Assembly (NCBI GenBank): GCA_023432855.1
Contig: JAEZEZ010000007.1
Coordinates: forward strand, 47,627 to 111,626
Source of the DNA: Pseudomonadota bacterium
GTDB lineage: Bacteria; Pseudomonadota; Alphaproteobacteria; Caulobacterales; Caulobacteraceae
Reading direction: 5' to 3'
DNA: 64,000 bases
Below are positions 8,522 to 17,209 of the stretch, one piece after another (position 1 is the first letter of the stretch; every line of letters starts with the position of its first letter). Below the pieces are notes generated by a model that saw only the letters and a list, made by a program, of their open reading frames with translations, ran no database searches and was not told where the DNA came from. A program made the position numbers and the translations under genes.

Positions 8522-8773
8522 TCAGGCCAGCTCCACCCGGTAGCTTTCGATCACCGTATTGGCGAGCAGGGTCTCGCACATCTTCTTCACCTCGGCGTCG
8601 GCGCCGGCGCCGTCGGCCCCGGTCTCTGGCAGGTCGAATTCGATGGTCTTGCCGACCCGGACGTTGGCCACGTCCTTCCAGCCCAGCCCGTGCAGGGCGC
8701 CTTCGACGGCCTTGCCCTCGACGTCCAGGACGCCGGGCTTGAGGAACACGTGAACCTTGGCTCGTCTGGCCAT
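8522..8773 (-). CDS. purS: Phosphoribosylformylglycinamidine synthase subunit PurS
   Basis: The 83-residue bridging subunit of the PurLQS complex. It shows the family pattern KVHVFLKPGVLDVEGKAV, then GLGWKDVANVRVGKTIEFDL, and an acidic C-terminal helix with CETLLANTVIESY. The start ATG overlaps the purC stop (TGATG), so translation is coupled. Confidence 0.95.
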   Translation of the reverse strand: MARRAKVHVFLKPGVLDVEGKAVEGALHGLGWKDVANVRVGKTIEFDLPETGADGAGADAEVKKMCETLLANTVIESYRVELA

Positions 8774-9531
8774 CAGTGAAGGCCTCCCTGGATGACGGTG
8801 GGCATGTCTTTCATGATCCCGAGGCGCTTGGCCACCTCGGTATAGCTCTCGATGATGTTGCCGAGATCCCGGCGGAACCGGTCCTTGTCCAGCTTCTCGC
8901 TGGTGGTCGTGTCCCACAGCCGGCAGCTGTCGGGGCTGATCTCGTCGGCCAGGATGATGCGGCTGAAGTCGCCCTCCCACACGCGGCCGAACTCGATCTT
9001 GAAGTCCACCAGGGTGATGCCGACGGCGCCGAACATGCCCGACAGGAAGTCGTTGACCCGCAGCGCGGTGGCCAGGATGTCGTCGATCTCCTGGGTGTTG
9101 GCCCAGTTGAAGGCCGTGATGTGCTCTTCGGTGACCAGCGGATCGCCCAGCTTGTCGTCCTTGTAGTAGAATTCGATGATCGAGCGGGGCAGGGGCTGGC
9201 CTTCGGGCAGGCCAAGCCGCGTCGACAGCGAGCCGGCCGCGACGTTGCGGACCACAACCTCGAGCGGGATGATCTCGACTTCCTTGATCAGCTGCTCGCG
9301 CAGGTTCAGGCGCTTGATGAAGTGGTTCTGCACGCCGATGGCGTTCAGCCGCGTCATCACGTACTCGCTGATGCGGTTGTTGATGACGCCCTTGCCCTCG
9401 AGGATCGCCTTCTTCTGGGCGTTGAAGGCGGTCGCATCGTCCTTGAAGTACTGGATCAGGGTGCCCGGCTCGGGTCCCTCGTACAGGATCTTGGCCTTGC
9501 CTTCGTAGATCTTCTTGCGGCGGGTGGTCAT
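8773..9531 (-). CDS. purC: Phosphoribosylaminoimidazole-succinocarboxamide synthase
   Basis: SAICAR synthetase joins aspartate to CAIR with ATP. The protein begins MTTRRKKIYEGKAKILYEG and contains the ATP-site and substrate motifs of the family, including EVVVRNVAAGS and LVDFKIEFGR; 252 residues is typical. The ATG at 9531 is used. An in-frame ATG at 9600 would add 23 residues encoded across the leader terminator hairpin and is rejected. First gene of purC-purS-purQ. Confidence 0.96.
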   Translation of the reverse strand: MTTRRKKIYEGKAKILYEGPEPGTLIQYFKDDATAFNAQKKAILEGKGVINNRISEYVMTRLNAIGVQNHFIKRLNLREQLIKEVEIIPLEVVVRNVAAGSLSTRLGLPEGQPLPRSIIEFYYKDDKLGDPLVTEEHITAFNWANTQEIDDILATALRVNDFLSGMFGAVGITLVDFKIEFGRVWEGDFSRIILADEISPDSCRLWDTTTSEKLDKDRFRRDLGNIIESYTEVAKRLGIMKDMPTVIQGGLH

Positions 9532-9572
9532 GGCGCGGGTGTTCTCCGGGAGAGTGCGCGACGCCGGAAACG

Positions 9573-9618
9573 AAAAAACGCGCGAGCCCAGATTTCGCAT
9601 CTGGATCGGCGCGCGCGT
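9573..9618 (-). terminator. Intrinsic terminator in the purC leader (candidate attenuator)
   Basis: On the minus strand an inner stem CCAGAT/ATCTGG (9588-9593 with 9599-9604) is extended by an outer CGCGCG stem and followed by six T residues (9573-9578). It lies between the purC promoter at 9652-9680 and the purC ATG at 9531, with no gene in between, so it would act on the purC transcript itself. The regulator is unknown. Confidence 0.65.
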
Positions 9619-9651
9619 GCCCGGAATCGGCCTCTCGGAATATTGGGCCCG

Positions 9652-9680
9652 ATATTACCCGATGCCAGTGTGCGGTGCAA
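9652..9680 (-). promoter_or_regulatory. Predicted sigma70 promoter of purC-purS-purQ
   Basis: Reading the minus strand: -35 TTGCAC, a 17-nt spacer, -10 TAATAT. Transcription would start near 9645, giving a leader of about 110 nt that contains the terminator hairpin. Confidence 0.65.
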
Positions 9681-9778
9681 ACACGCGCATTGGCCGCAGG
9701 GGGTGGCCAGATCGCGCTGCAAGCGTATAGCCTCGCCGCCGCAAGTTAGTTCTCGGGAGCTCTGGGGGGAGCCCGATC

Positions 9779-11707
9779 ATGAAGCGTATCCTGACCATCT
9801 GCGCCGCGCTGGCGGCTACCGTTCTGCTGGGCGGGGCGCCCGTCGCCGCCCAGGCGCCCGCCGCGGCCGTTCCGCTCGAGGTCTACGGCCGGTTGCCCGG
9901 GCTCGAAGAGGTCGTGATCTCGCCCGACGGCGAGAAACTGGCCTACATCACCGTCGCGGGCGAGGCCCGCCGCGTGAACGTCCAGACCCTGTCCGGCCAG
10001 GTGCTGGGCCAGGTCGGGCTCGGCGACCAGAAGGTGCGCGACATCCGGTGGGGCAGTCCCAGCCATCTGCTGATCACCACCAGCTCGACAGGTCGGGTCT
10101 GCACGCTTTGTGACCGGGGCGAGAACCTGATCGTCCAGAGCTACAACGTGAACACCCGAAAGTTCGCGGTGATGATGGGCACCTCCAACGGCGCGGTCGG
10201 CGCCTTCGTCGGCGCGCCGCCGACCGTCCGCCGGGTCAACGGCAAGGATATCGTCCTCGTCACCGGCTACATCGAGCACAAGAACCAGTGGGACCCGGCC
10301 CAGTTCGTCCTCGATCTCGACACCGGCCACGGCAAGCTGTTCGACTTCAACTTCGGCGTCATGGACGAGAAGGGCTACATCGTCGCCGCGCGCGAGCATT
10401 ACCGCGACGCCCGCTGGCGCGCCGTCACCTTCGAGGGCAAGGCGCTGCGCGAAATCTTCAAGCGCGAGCGGGTCGGGCTCGATCCGCCGGTGCTGCACGG
10501 CTACGGGCGCACGACGGACAAGGTGATCATCTCGGAACTCGTCGAGGACGAGCGGCGCTATTACGAGGTCGCCCTGGCCGACGGCGCGCTGACCCCGTTC
10601 GACGTCCCGCCCGGGGCGGAGCCGATCTTCGATCCCCGCACCGACCGTCTGCTGGGCATGCACACCCTGAAGGGCGACGAAGTCGAGTACAGCTTCCGGG
10701 ATCCGGACCTGGCCGCCGCCTGGGCGCGTGTGGCGACCACCTTCAAGGGCCGCAATCCGCAGGTTGTGTCCTGGACGCCCGACCGGAAGAAGGCCGTCCT
10801 GCTGGTGAACGGGCGCGAAGACACCGGCGTCTATATCCTGATGGACTTCGCGGCCAACACCGCCTCGGAGATCGGCCCCCGCTATCCGGCTATCGCCGCA
10901 AGCCAGGTCCACGAGGTCCGCTTCGTCACCTACAAGGCCGCCGACGGAATGGAGATCCCCGCCTACCTGACCCTCCCGCGGGGGCGTGAGGCGAAGGGAC
11001 TGCCGCTGATCGTGATGCCGCACGGGGGTCCCCAGCTGCGGGACGAACCGGGTTTCGACTGGTGGGCACAGGCCATGGCCTCGCGCGGCTACGCGGTCCT
11101 GCAGCCGCAGTTCCGGGGATCCGACGGCTTCGGCATGGCCCACCTCCGCGCCGGTTACGGCGAATGGGGCCGCAAGATGCAGTCCGATCTTTCGGACGGC
11201 GTCCGCTGGCTCGCGGGGCAAGGGACGGTGGACGCGTCGCGCGTGTGCATCGTCGGGGCCAGCTACGGCGGCTATGCCGCGATGGCCGGGGCGTCTCTTG
11301 AGCAGGGCGTGTACCGTTGCGCCGTCGCCGTCGCCGGGGTCTCCGACCTGCGCCGCATGCTGCTTTGGGAGAAGAACCAGACCGGCGCCGCCAACAGCCT
11401 CGGTGTCCGCTACTGGCGGCGATACATGGGCGCCGACCGCATCAACGACAGCGCCCTGGCCGAGATCTCGCCCGCGCAGCAGGCGGAGCGGTTCAACGCG
11501 CCCATCCTTCTCATCCATGGCAAGGACGATCTGGTCGTGCCGTTCGAGCAGAGCGAGATCCTCGCCCGCGCGCTCAAACGCGCCGACAAGCCGTACGAAC
11601 TGGTCACCCTCGCCGGCGAGGATCACTGGCTGTCGCGCGGGACCACCCGCCTCCAGATGCTGAACGCCACCGTGGGCTTCGTGGAGAAGCACAACCCACC
11701 CGAGTGA
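9779..11707 (+). CDS. S9-family (prolyl oligopeptidase-like) serine peptidase, exported
   Basis: 642 residues with an N-terminal signal peptide (MKRILTICAALAATVLLGG, cleavage near AQA). A seven-bladed propeller-like region is followed by an alpha/beta-hydrolase domain: oxyanion HGGPQ, nucleophile Ser in GASYGGYAAMAG (about residue 498), Asp in HGKDDLVVP and His in GEDHWLSR. This matches acylaminoacyl-peptidase/dipeptidyl-peptidase relatives that cleave peptides in the periplasm. A GGGGGGAG site lies just before the ATG. It diverges from the purC promoter. Confidence 0.92.
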   Translation: MKRILTICAALAATVLLGGAPVAAQAPAAAVPLEVYGRLPGLEEVVISPDGEKLAYITVAGEARRVNVQTLSGQVLGQVGLGDQKVRDIRWGSPSHLLITTSSTGRVCTLCDRGENLIVQSYNVNTRKFAVMMGTSNGAVGAFVGAPPTVRRVNGKDIVLVTGYIEHKNQWDPAQFVLDLDTGHGKLFDFNFGVMDEKGYIVAAREHYRDARWRAVTFEGKALREIFKRERVGLDPPVLHGYGRTTDKVIISELVEDERRYYEVALADGALTPFDVPPGAEPIFDPRTDRLLGMHTLKGDEVEYSFRDPDLAAAWARVATTFKGRNPQVVSWTPDRKKAVLLVNGREDTGVYILMDFAANTASEIGPRYPAIAASQVHEVRFVTYKAADGMEIPAYLTLPRGREAKGLPLIVMPHGGPQLRDEPGFDWWAQAMASRGYAVLQPQFRGSDGFGMAHLRAGYGEWGRKMQSDLSDGVRWLAGQGTVDASRVCIVGASYGGYAAMAGASLEQGVYRCAVAVAGVSDLRRMLLWEKNQTGAANSLGVRYWRRYMGADRINDSALAEISPAQQAERFNAPILLIHGKDDLVVPFEQSEILARALKRADKPYELVTLAGEDHWLSRGTTRLQMLNATVGFVEKHNPPE

Positions 11708-11813
11708 AGACGTGGGGCCACACGTTGTCGAAATGTGCGCTGGCGCGCCGGATTCCGTTGCCTTCGACAGGGCGCGGCGATAGACCGGCGCGACCATTGG
11801 AGCGTTTCCGCCT

Positions 11814-12137
11814 ATGACGACCTTTGACGACCGCCAGAAGGGCTTTGAGAGCAAGTTCGCCCTCGACCAGGACCAGGAATTCCGCGCCAGCGCGCGGCGG
11901 AACAAGCTGCTGGGCCTGTGGGCGGCGGAGCGCATGGGCCTGGAGGGCGAACGCCGCGAGGAATACGCCCGCGCGGTCGTGAAGTCCGACTTCGAACAGC
12001 CCGGCGACGACGATGTCCTGCGCAAGGTCTTCGGCGACCTGAAGAGCGCCGGGGACACCGCCACCGAGGGCGACGTGCGCATGAAGATGGACGAACTGCT
12101 CGCCCAGGCGCGCGAGCAGGTGAAGTCCGGCGAGTAG
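11814..12137 (+). CDS. ATPase inhibitor zeta subunit (DUF1476)
   Basis: 107 residues starting MTTFDDRQKGFESKFALDQ and containing RRNKLLGLWAAERMGL, the signature of DUF1476. The Paracoccus member is the zeta subunit that blocks reverse rotation of the F1Fo-ATP synthase, and this family is confined to alphaproteobacteria. The protein is mostly alpha-helical and acidic. The inhibitory role here is inferred from the family. Confidence 0.92.
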   Translation: MTTFDDRQKGFESKFALDQDQEFRASARRNKLLGLWAAERMGLEGERREEYARAVVKSDFEQPGDDDVLRKVFGDLKSAGDTATEGDVRMKMDELLAQAREQVKSGE

Positions 12138-12267
12138 CCGCGCCCATCCTTACTGAATTCGTAGGGTGACGGCAGGCGACTGCCTGCTTGATTTCTTTCC
12201 GCCGGTGCAGGAATCTCCGCTTCACGCCGGGGGCCTCCCGCCCACGACGTCATTGGGGGGAAGTCAT

Positions 12268-12615
12268 ATGACCTTTACGACCTTCGGCGCCCGGTGCGCC
12301 GCCGCCTTCGGTGCTGCGCTCATGCTGGCCAGCATCGCCGCGCCCGCGACCGCCGAGGATCGCCGGGTGCGGATCATCAACGACACCAATCACACCATGG
12401 TGCGGTTCTACGCGTCGAACTCGTCGCGGACGACCTGGGAGGAGGACATCCTGGGCCGCCAGGTGCTTCCGTCCGGGCGTTCGGTGGTGATCAACATCGA
12501 CGACGGTTCGGGCGCCTGCCTCTACGACTTCAAGGCTGTGTTCGACGATGGCGACGAACTGACCCGTCAGCGGGTCAACGTCTGCGAGATTTCCGAGTAC
12601 CGCTACACCGAGTAG
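12268..12615 (+). CDS. Small exported protein of unknown function
   Basis: 115 residues with a clear signal peptide (CAAAFGAALMLASIAAPATAED, cleavage near ATA). The mature part is a beta-rich domain of about 85 residues: VRIINDTNHTMVRFYASN, VLPSGRSVVINIDDGSGACLYDFKAVFDDG, with two cysteines that could pair. A strong GGGGGGAAG site is 7 nt before the ATG. Family not recognised by name, though the layout is typical of conserved Caulobacterales periplasmic proteins. Confidence 0.75.
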   Translation: MTFTTFGARCAAAFGAALMLASIAAPATAEDRRVRIINDTNHTMVRFYASNSSRTTWEEDILGRQVLPSGRSVVINIDDGSGACLYDFKAVFDDGDELTRQRVNVCEISEYRYTE

Positions 12616-12638
12616 TTCCGCCTGCGGCCGGACGAGGG

Positions 12639-12665
12639 AAGGCCGGGCCCGGGGGGCCCGGCCTT
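12639..12665. terminator. Bidirectional GC-rich terminator
   Basis: Perfect 12-bp stem AAGGCCGGGCCC / GGGCCCGGCCTT with a 3-nt loop, followed by TCTTCG on the plus strand. It sits between the converging exported protein (plus) and fasciclin lipoprotein (minus). Confidence 0.75.
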
Positions 12666-12674
12666 CTTCGTGCG

Positions 12675-13271
12675 TCAGTTCGGCATCAAGACCGTATCGA
12701 CGACGTGGATGACGCCGTTGGTGGCGCCGAGGTCGGCTGCGGTGATCATGGAGGTTCCGCCCTTCTCGTCGGTGATCCGCCAGGCGCCGCCGCCTGCATC
12801 GCTCACGGTGAGGGTGGAGCCCTCGACGGTCGTCAGGGTGGCGGTCCCGCCGTTGGCCGCGGCCTGGGAGGCGATGTCGGCCGCGGTCAGTCGGCCCGGC
12901 ACGACGTGGTAGGTCAGGATCTTGGTAAGCGCCGCCTTCTGGGCCGGCTGCGTCAGGCTTTCCACCGTGCCGGCCGGCAGCTTGCCGAAGGCCGCGTCCG
13001 TCGGCGCGAACACCGTGAAGGGCCCGGCGCCCTGAAGTGTTTCCACGAGGCCGGCCGCCTGCACCGCAGTCACCAGGGTCGTGTGGTCGGGCGAACCGCT
13101 GGCGGTGGCGACGATATCCCCCGACGGGGCGGTTGCTGCCGCCGGCGCAGCGGCCTCTTCGGCTGCCGGCGCGGCGGGTTCGGCGGCCGGCGTACCCGCC
13201 TGGCTGCACGCGGCGGTGAACAGGGCCGCGAGGGAGGCGGTGGTGAAGGCGATCGTTCGCAGGGATTTCAT
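12675..13271 (-). CDS. Fasciclin (FAS1) domain lipoprotein
   Basis: 198 residues. A lipoprotein signal with Cys near residue 22 (ALFTAAC) is followed by an Ala/Pro/Glu-rich linker (about residues 26-50) and one FAS1 domain. The domain carries H1 TVFAPTDAAFGKLPAG, then LTYHVVPGRLTAADI and H2 GVIHVVDTVLMPN. FAS1 proteins mediate adhesion or envelope contacts. The ATG at 13271 places the signal peptide correctly. It lies downstream of purB on the same strand. Confidence 0.92.
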   Translation of the reverse strand: MKSLRTIAFTTASLAALFTAACSQAGTPAAEPAAPAAEEAAAPAAATAPSGDIVATASGSPDHTTLVTAVQAAGLVETLQGAGPFTVFAPTDAAFGKLPAGTVESLTQPAQKAALTKILTYHVVPGRLTAADIASQAAANGGTATLTTVEGSTLTVSDAGGGAWRITDEKGGTSMITAADLGATNGVIHVVDTVLMPN

Positions 13272-13348
13272 CGTCTGGCTCCGCAGGGTTGGTTCAGGTC
13301 CCATGACCTGTCCCCACCCATACGGGCCGACGCGACGAGCCGATCACA

Positions 13349-14656
13349 TCAGGCGCGGTTGAAGACCCGCTGAAAGATGGTGTCGACGTGTTTGGTATGG
13401 TGGCCGATGTCGAACAGGGCTTCCAGTTCCGCGTCGCTCAGCGCCGGCCGCACCACCTCGTCCGCCTTCAGGAAATCCAGGAAGGCGCCTTCGCCGCGCC
13501 AGACCCTCATGGCGTTGCGCTGGACGGCCGCGTAGGCGTCCTCGCGGCTGACGCCCTTCTGGGTCAGGGCCAGCAGGACGCGCTGCGAATGCACCAGACC
13601 GCCCAGGCGGTCGAGGTTCTTCGCCATGTTCTCGGGGTAGACGACCAGCCGGTCGACCACCATGGCCAGGCGGCGAAGGGCGAAGTCCAGGTGGATCGTC
13701 GCGTCCGGGCCGATCCCACGCTCGACCGAAGAGTGGCTGATGTCCCGCTCGTGCCAGAGGGCGACGTTCTCGAGCGCCGGGACCACCGCCGAGCGCACCA
13801 GGCGCGCGAGGCCGGTCAGGTTCTCCGTCAGGATCGGGTTGCGCTTGTGCGGCATGGCCGACGATCCCTTCTGGCCCGGATCGAACGGCTCTTCCGCCTC
13901 CAGCACCTCGGTGCGCTGCAGGTGGCGGATCTCCACCGCCAGGCGTTCGACGGAGGAGGCGACGACGGCCAGGGCCGCGAAGTAGGCGGCGTGGCGATCG
14001 CGCGGGATCACCTGGGTCGAGACCGGCTCGACCGTCAGGCCCATCTTCTCGGCCACGTACTCCTCCACCCGGGGATCGACCTGGGCGAAGGTGCCGACGG
14101 CGCCTGAGATGGCGCAGGTGGCGATTTCCGCGCGGGCCGCCTGCAGGCGCGTGCGGGCGCGCTGGAACTCGGCGTGGTGGCCGGCCAGCTTGACGCCGAA
14201 GGTGGTGGGCTCGGCGTGGATGCCGTGGCTGCGGCCTACGGTTGGGGTCAGCTTGTGCTCGAAGGCGCGGCGCTCGAGCGCGGCAAGCACCAGGTCCACA
14301 TCCTCGATCAGCAGGTCCGTAGAGCGCGCCAGCTGCACCGCCAGGCAGGTGTCGAGGACGTCCGAGGAGGTCATGCCCTGGTGAAGGAAGCGCGCCTCGG
14401 GGCCCACGATCTCCGCCACGTGGGTGAGGAAGGCGATGACGTCGTGCTTGGTGGTCCGCTCGATCTCGTCGATGCGGTCGGCGTCGAAGACCGCGTCCTT
14501 GCCGTTCTCCCAGATGGCGTCGGCGGCCTCCCTGGGAATCGTCCCCAGTTCCGCCATGGCGGTGGCGGCATGGGCCTCGATCTCGAACCAGATGCGGTAG
14601 CGGGTTTCGGGCGACCAGATGGCGGCGGCGTCGGGGCGGGCGTAGCGGGGGATCAT
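13349..14656 (-). CDS. purB: Adenylosuccinate lyase
   Basis: Catalyses two fumarate-releasing steps of purine synthesis (SAICAR to AICAR, adenylosuccinate to AMP). 435 residues beginning MIPRYARPDAAAIWSPETRY. It carries the superfamily signature SSAMPHKRNP (about residue 263), TSSDVLDTCLAVQL and the catalytic-His segment GRSHGIHAEPTTFG. It is on the same strand as purC, S, Q and L but separated by five genes on both strands, so it is a separate unit. Confidence 0.97.
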   Translation of the reverse strand: MIPRYARPDAAAIWSPETRYRIWFEIEAHAATAMAELGTIPREAADAIWENGKDAVFDADRIDEIERTTKHDVIAFLTHVAEIVGPEARFLHQGMTSSDVLDTCLAVQLARSTDLLIEDVDLVLAALERRAFEHKLTPTVGRSHGIHAEPTTFGVKLAGHHAEFQRARTRLQAARAEIATCAISGAVGTFAQVDPRVEEYVAEKMGLTVEPVSTQVIPRDRHAAYFAALAVVASSVERLAVEIRHLQRTEVLEAEEPFDPGQKGSSAMPHKRNPILTENLTGLARLVRSAVVPALENVALWHERDISHSSVERGIGPDATIHLDFALRRLAMVVDRLVVYPENMAKNLDRLGGLVHSQRVLLALTQKGVSREDAYAAVQRNAMRVWRGEGAFLDFLKADEVVRPALSDAELEALFDIGHHTKHVDTIFQRVFNRA

Positions 14657-14767
14657 GGGCGCCGTAAGGCCTTGCGCCGCGGGTGAAGTCAAGCCGCGCC
14701 GTGGCCCGCCGGCTTCCCCCGGCCGTCGGCTCGCTCTATGCCGGGACAAACGCTTGCGGAGGACGGC

Positions 14768-15400
14768 ATGGAACTGGTGATCGGCGACTATCGGTGGTCC
14801 ACGTGGTCGCTCAGGCCCTGGCTGGTGCTGAAGCGGGCAGGCGCGCCGTTCACCGAGCGCCTCGTTCTGCTGAACCGCGACGACACCCACGAGAATATTC
14901 TCAAGCACTCGCCGTCGGGCCTCGTTCCGGCGCTGAAGGTCGAGGGCGAGGTGATCTGGGACTCTCTGGCCATCTCGGTCTGGGCCGCAGAGCATTACCC
15001 GGAAGCGCGTCTGTGGCCGGCCGGCGCGCACGCGCGATGGCTGGCGCGGTCCGCCACCTGCGAAATGCACGCCGGCTTCGCCGCGCTCCGCCAGCAGTGT
15101 CCGATGGACCTGACCCTGCGCACGACGCTCGAGCCGTCGCCCGAGACCTGCGCCGACCTCAGACGGCTGGTTTCGCTGTGGCGAGAGATGCGCAGCCGCT
15201 TCGGGCAGGACGGCGAGTACCTGTTCGGCGACTGGTCCATGCCGGACGCCTTCTTCACCCCCGTCGCCACAAGGGTGCGGAGCTACGCTCTCGACCTCGC
15301 GGCCCACGGAGACGAGGACGGAGAGGCCCAGGCCTACGTCGATGCGCTGCTGGATCAGCCCGACTTCCTGGAATGGGAGCGGCGGGCCCTGATGGGCTGA
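14768..15400 (+). CDS. Glutathione S-transferase family protein
   Basis: 210 residues: an N-terminal thioredoxin-like domain (IGDYRWSTWSLRPWLVLKRAG, then SGLVPALKVEGEVIWDSLAISVWAAEHYP with the glutathione-binding Glu/Asp-Ser pattern) and an all-alpha C-terminal domain. The WSTWSLRPW motif is that of the alphaproteobacterial GSTs related to maleylacetoacetate isomerase/zeta class. GGAGGA lies 5 nt before the ATG at 14768. It diverges from purB. Confidence 0.88.
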   Translation: MELVIGDYRWSTWSLRPWLVLKRAGAPFTERLVLLNRDDTHENILKHSPSGLVPALKVEGEVIWDSLAISVWAAEHYPEARLWPAGAHARWLARSATCEMHAGFAALRQQCPMDLTLRTTLEPSPETCADLRRLVSLWREMRSRFGQDGEYLFGDWSMPDAFFTPVATRVRSYALDLAAHGDEDGEAQAYVDALLDQPDFLEWERRALMG

Positions 15401-15464
15401 GCGCCCGAAAACGGCCACGCTTGCGCTGAACCCTTCGCCGGCCGCTCACTGGACGGAGATCGCC

Positions 15465-16712
15465 ATGAGAAGTCCCGCCGTTCTTGTCGCTGCGCTTGCC
15501 CTGGCCGCAACGCCCGCCGCCGCCCTGGACGTCGACCGGTCCGCGGCCGTACTGGACGAGGCGAAACAACTGTGCGGCGAGGGAAAGGCGCTGTGGGGCG
15601 TCGACATGTGCGGGCCGATGCTGTTGGTCGACCCGGCGACGCGCGAGGTTGTGGCGAACCGGCCGGGCCCGGGCCTTGAGGCTCGCGGCGAAGTCTTCGT
15701 AGGCCGGTTTCCGGCCGATCGCCCCGTCGCCAACACTTCGGTTGAGTGGAACGGCGTACGCTGGACCATGGTCCTCGCGGAGGTCCCGGCGGAGCGCGAA
15801 GACCGCGCAGCCCTGCTCATGCACGAGGCCTGGCATCGGGTTCAGGCGGACCTGGGTTTTCCGGCCAACTCACCGTCTCTCGAGCATCTGGCCGAGCTGG
15901 AGGGCCGGGTGCTCATGCGCCTGGAGTTCCGAGCCCTCGCCGCGGCGCTGCAGGCGTCGGGCGAGGCGCAGGCCGCGGCCATCGGCGATGCGCTCGCCTT
16001 TCGCGCGCGGCGCCACGCCCTGGCGCCCGGCGCCGGCGAACTGGAGCGTCAGCTGGAAATGAGCGAGGGGCTGGCCGAATACACCGGCCGCCGGCTCAGC
16101 CGATCGCCGGACCTGAACGCGCGCGTCGTCCGCCTGATCGGCGAGATCGAGGCGCTCAGTTCTTATGCGCGCAGCGCCGCCTACGCCACCGGGCCGGCGA
16201 TGGGCCTGCTGCTGGACCAGCGGGCGCCGGGATGGCGCAAGGGGCTGGACGCCGAGGCCGACCTGGCCGTCCTGCTGCGCGCCACTCTGCCCGGGGCCGA
16301 CGCCGCCCCGCAGGCTGGAGGCGACCGCTACGGCGAGGCCGGGGTCCGGGCCGAAGAAACCGCGGCCCTCGAGGCGCGGAAAGCGGCCGCCCGGGACTAC
16401 ACGGCGCGCCTCGTGGAAGGCCCCGTACTGCGCCTGCCCTTCCAGCAGATGCAGTTCTCCTTCAACCCCAGCCAGGTGTTTCCCCTGCCGCCCCACGGCA
16501 CGGTCTATCCGACCATGCGGGTGAGTGACGCCTGGGGCGTGCTGGAAGTCAGCGGGGGAGGCCTGATCGACCCGAACTTCAGCGGCGCAACCGTGCCCGC
16601 GCCCGACGCGGGAGCGCTGTCGGGCGAAGGGTGGACGTTGAAGCTGAATGACGGCTGGCGTCTGGCGCCGGGCGCTCGGTCCGGCGACCTCACCGTCGAG
16701 AAGGCGCCCTAG
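15465..16712 (+). CDS. Exported protein with HExxH zinc-peptidase-like motif
   Basis: 415 residues with a signal peptide (LVAALALAATPAAALD). HEAWH at residues 120-124 matches the HExxH zinc-ligand/catalytic motif, and ELEGR about 20 residues later could give the third, Glu ligand, as in gluzincin-type peptidases. The C-terminal ~130 residues are beta-rich. No named family was recognised, so activity is a prediction. Its TAG stop shares a CTAG with the stop of the opposing gene at 16709. Confidence 0.75.
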   Translation: MRSPAVLVAALALAATPAAALDVDRSAAVLDEAKQLCGEGKALWGVDMCGPMLLVDPATREVVANRPGPGLEARGEVFVGRFPADRPVANTSVEWNGVRWTMVLAEVPAEREDRAALLMHEAWHRVQADLGFPANSPSLEHLAELEGRVLMRLEFRALAAALQASGEAQAAAIGDALAFRARRHALAPGAGELERQLEMSEGLAEYTGRRLSRSPDLNARVVRLIGEIEALSSYARSAAYATGPAMGLLLDQRAPGWRKGLDAEADLAVLLRATLPGADAAPQAGGDRYGEAGVRAEETAALEARKAAARDYTARLVEGPVLRLPFQQMQFSFNPSQVFPLPPHGTVYPTMRVSDAWGVLEVSGGGLIDPNFSGATVPAPDAGALSGEGWTLKLNDGWRLAPGARSGDLTVEKAP

Positions 16713-17140
16713 ACGAGGCCGTACTTGCGGTAGAGGCCCATCTCGTCACCGGCGACGAAGGCGAAGATCTTCGGCTCACCGCTGGTGGTGTGCAGCAGGT
16801 AGGTGACATCAAAGTCGATGGTCACCGCGGCGCCGTCCTTCTTCTCGTAGTCGGCCGACCAGTAGACCCGGACCATGTAGTGGTCGTCGTCGATGGGGGT
16901 GGTGTGCAGCCGGCGCATGGTCATCCGCCGCGTGCCGATCTTGCGGTAGAAGTCGTAGGCTTCCCGCAGCGTCTTCGAGAAGCTCTCGTCGTTGTGACCG
17001 CAGTCCGATCCCTGCGGACCCGAGGCGACGAAGCAGTCGCCGAAGGCCGAGCGGATGGCGGCGTCCTGCACCTCGCCCGTCAGCGAGCGGTTGTAGGCGT
17101 CGGCGTAGCGGACGAAGAATCGGTCGAAGTCGGGCTGCAT
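16709..17140 (-). CDS. NTF2-like/SnoaL-fold protein of unknown function
   Basis: 143 residues: an N-terminal helix pair (FDRFFVRYADAYNRSLTG), a middle FGDCFVASGPQGSDCG and a curved beta-sheet pattern (HYMVRVYWSADYEKKDGAAVTIDFDVTYLL) typical of NTF2-like proteins. There is no signal peptide. The stop codon overlaps that of the convergent HExxH gene within CTAG (16709-16712). Confidence 0.65.
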   Translation of the reverse strand: MQPDFDRFFVRYADAYNRSLTGEVQDAAIRSAFGDCFVASGPQGSDCGHNDESFSKTLREAYDFYRKIGTRRMTMRRLHTTPIDDDHYMVRVYWSADYEKKDGAAVTIDFDVTYLLHTTSGEPKIFAFVAGDEMGLYRKYGLV

Positions 17141-17209
17141 GCCGCATCCATAGGGCGTTGCCGGGCGGAATGCGTAAACGCGCCGCCGCTTTCGCGGTTC
17201 AGGAGCTGC

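Noticed and set aside
9532..9600. In-frame 23-residue N-terminal extension of PurC from ATG 9600
   Set aside because: It would be encoded across the terminator hairpin and is absent from the family N-terminus MTTRRKKIYEG; the leader terminator explains the sequence better.
9746..12253. 835-residue open frame antisense to the S9 peptidase and zeta-subunit genes
   Set aside because: The plus strand carries a complete peptidase with signal peptide and catalytic triad and a DUF1476 gene. The antisense frame is low-complexity, Arg/Gly/Ala/His-rich and lacks any family motif, as expected from high-GC shadows.
13081..13362. Plus-strand frame antisense to the fasciclin gene
   Set aside because: Ala-rich shadow of the linker of the minus-strand lipoprotein; no motif or signal peptide.
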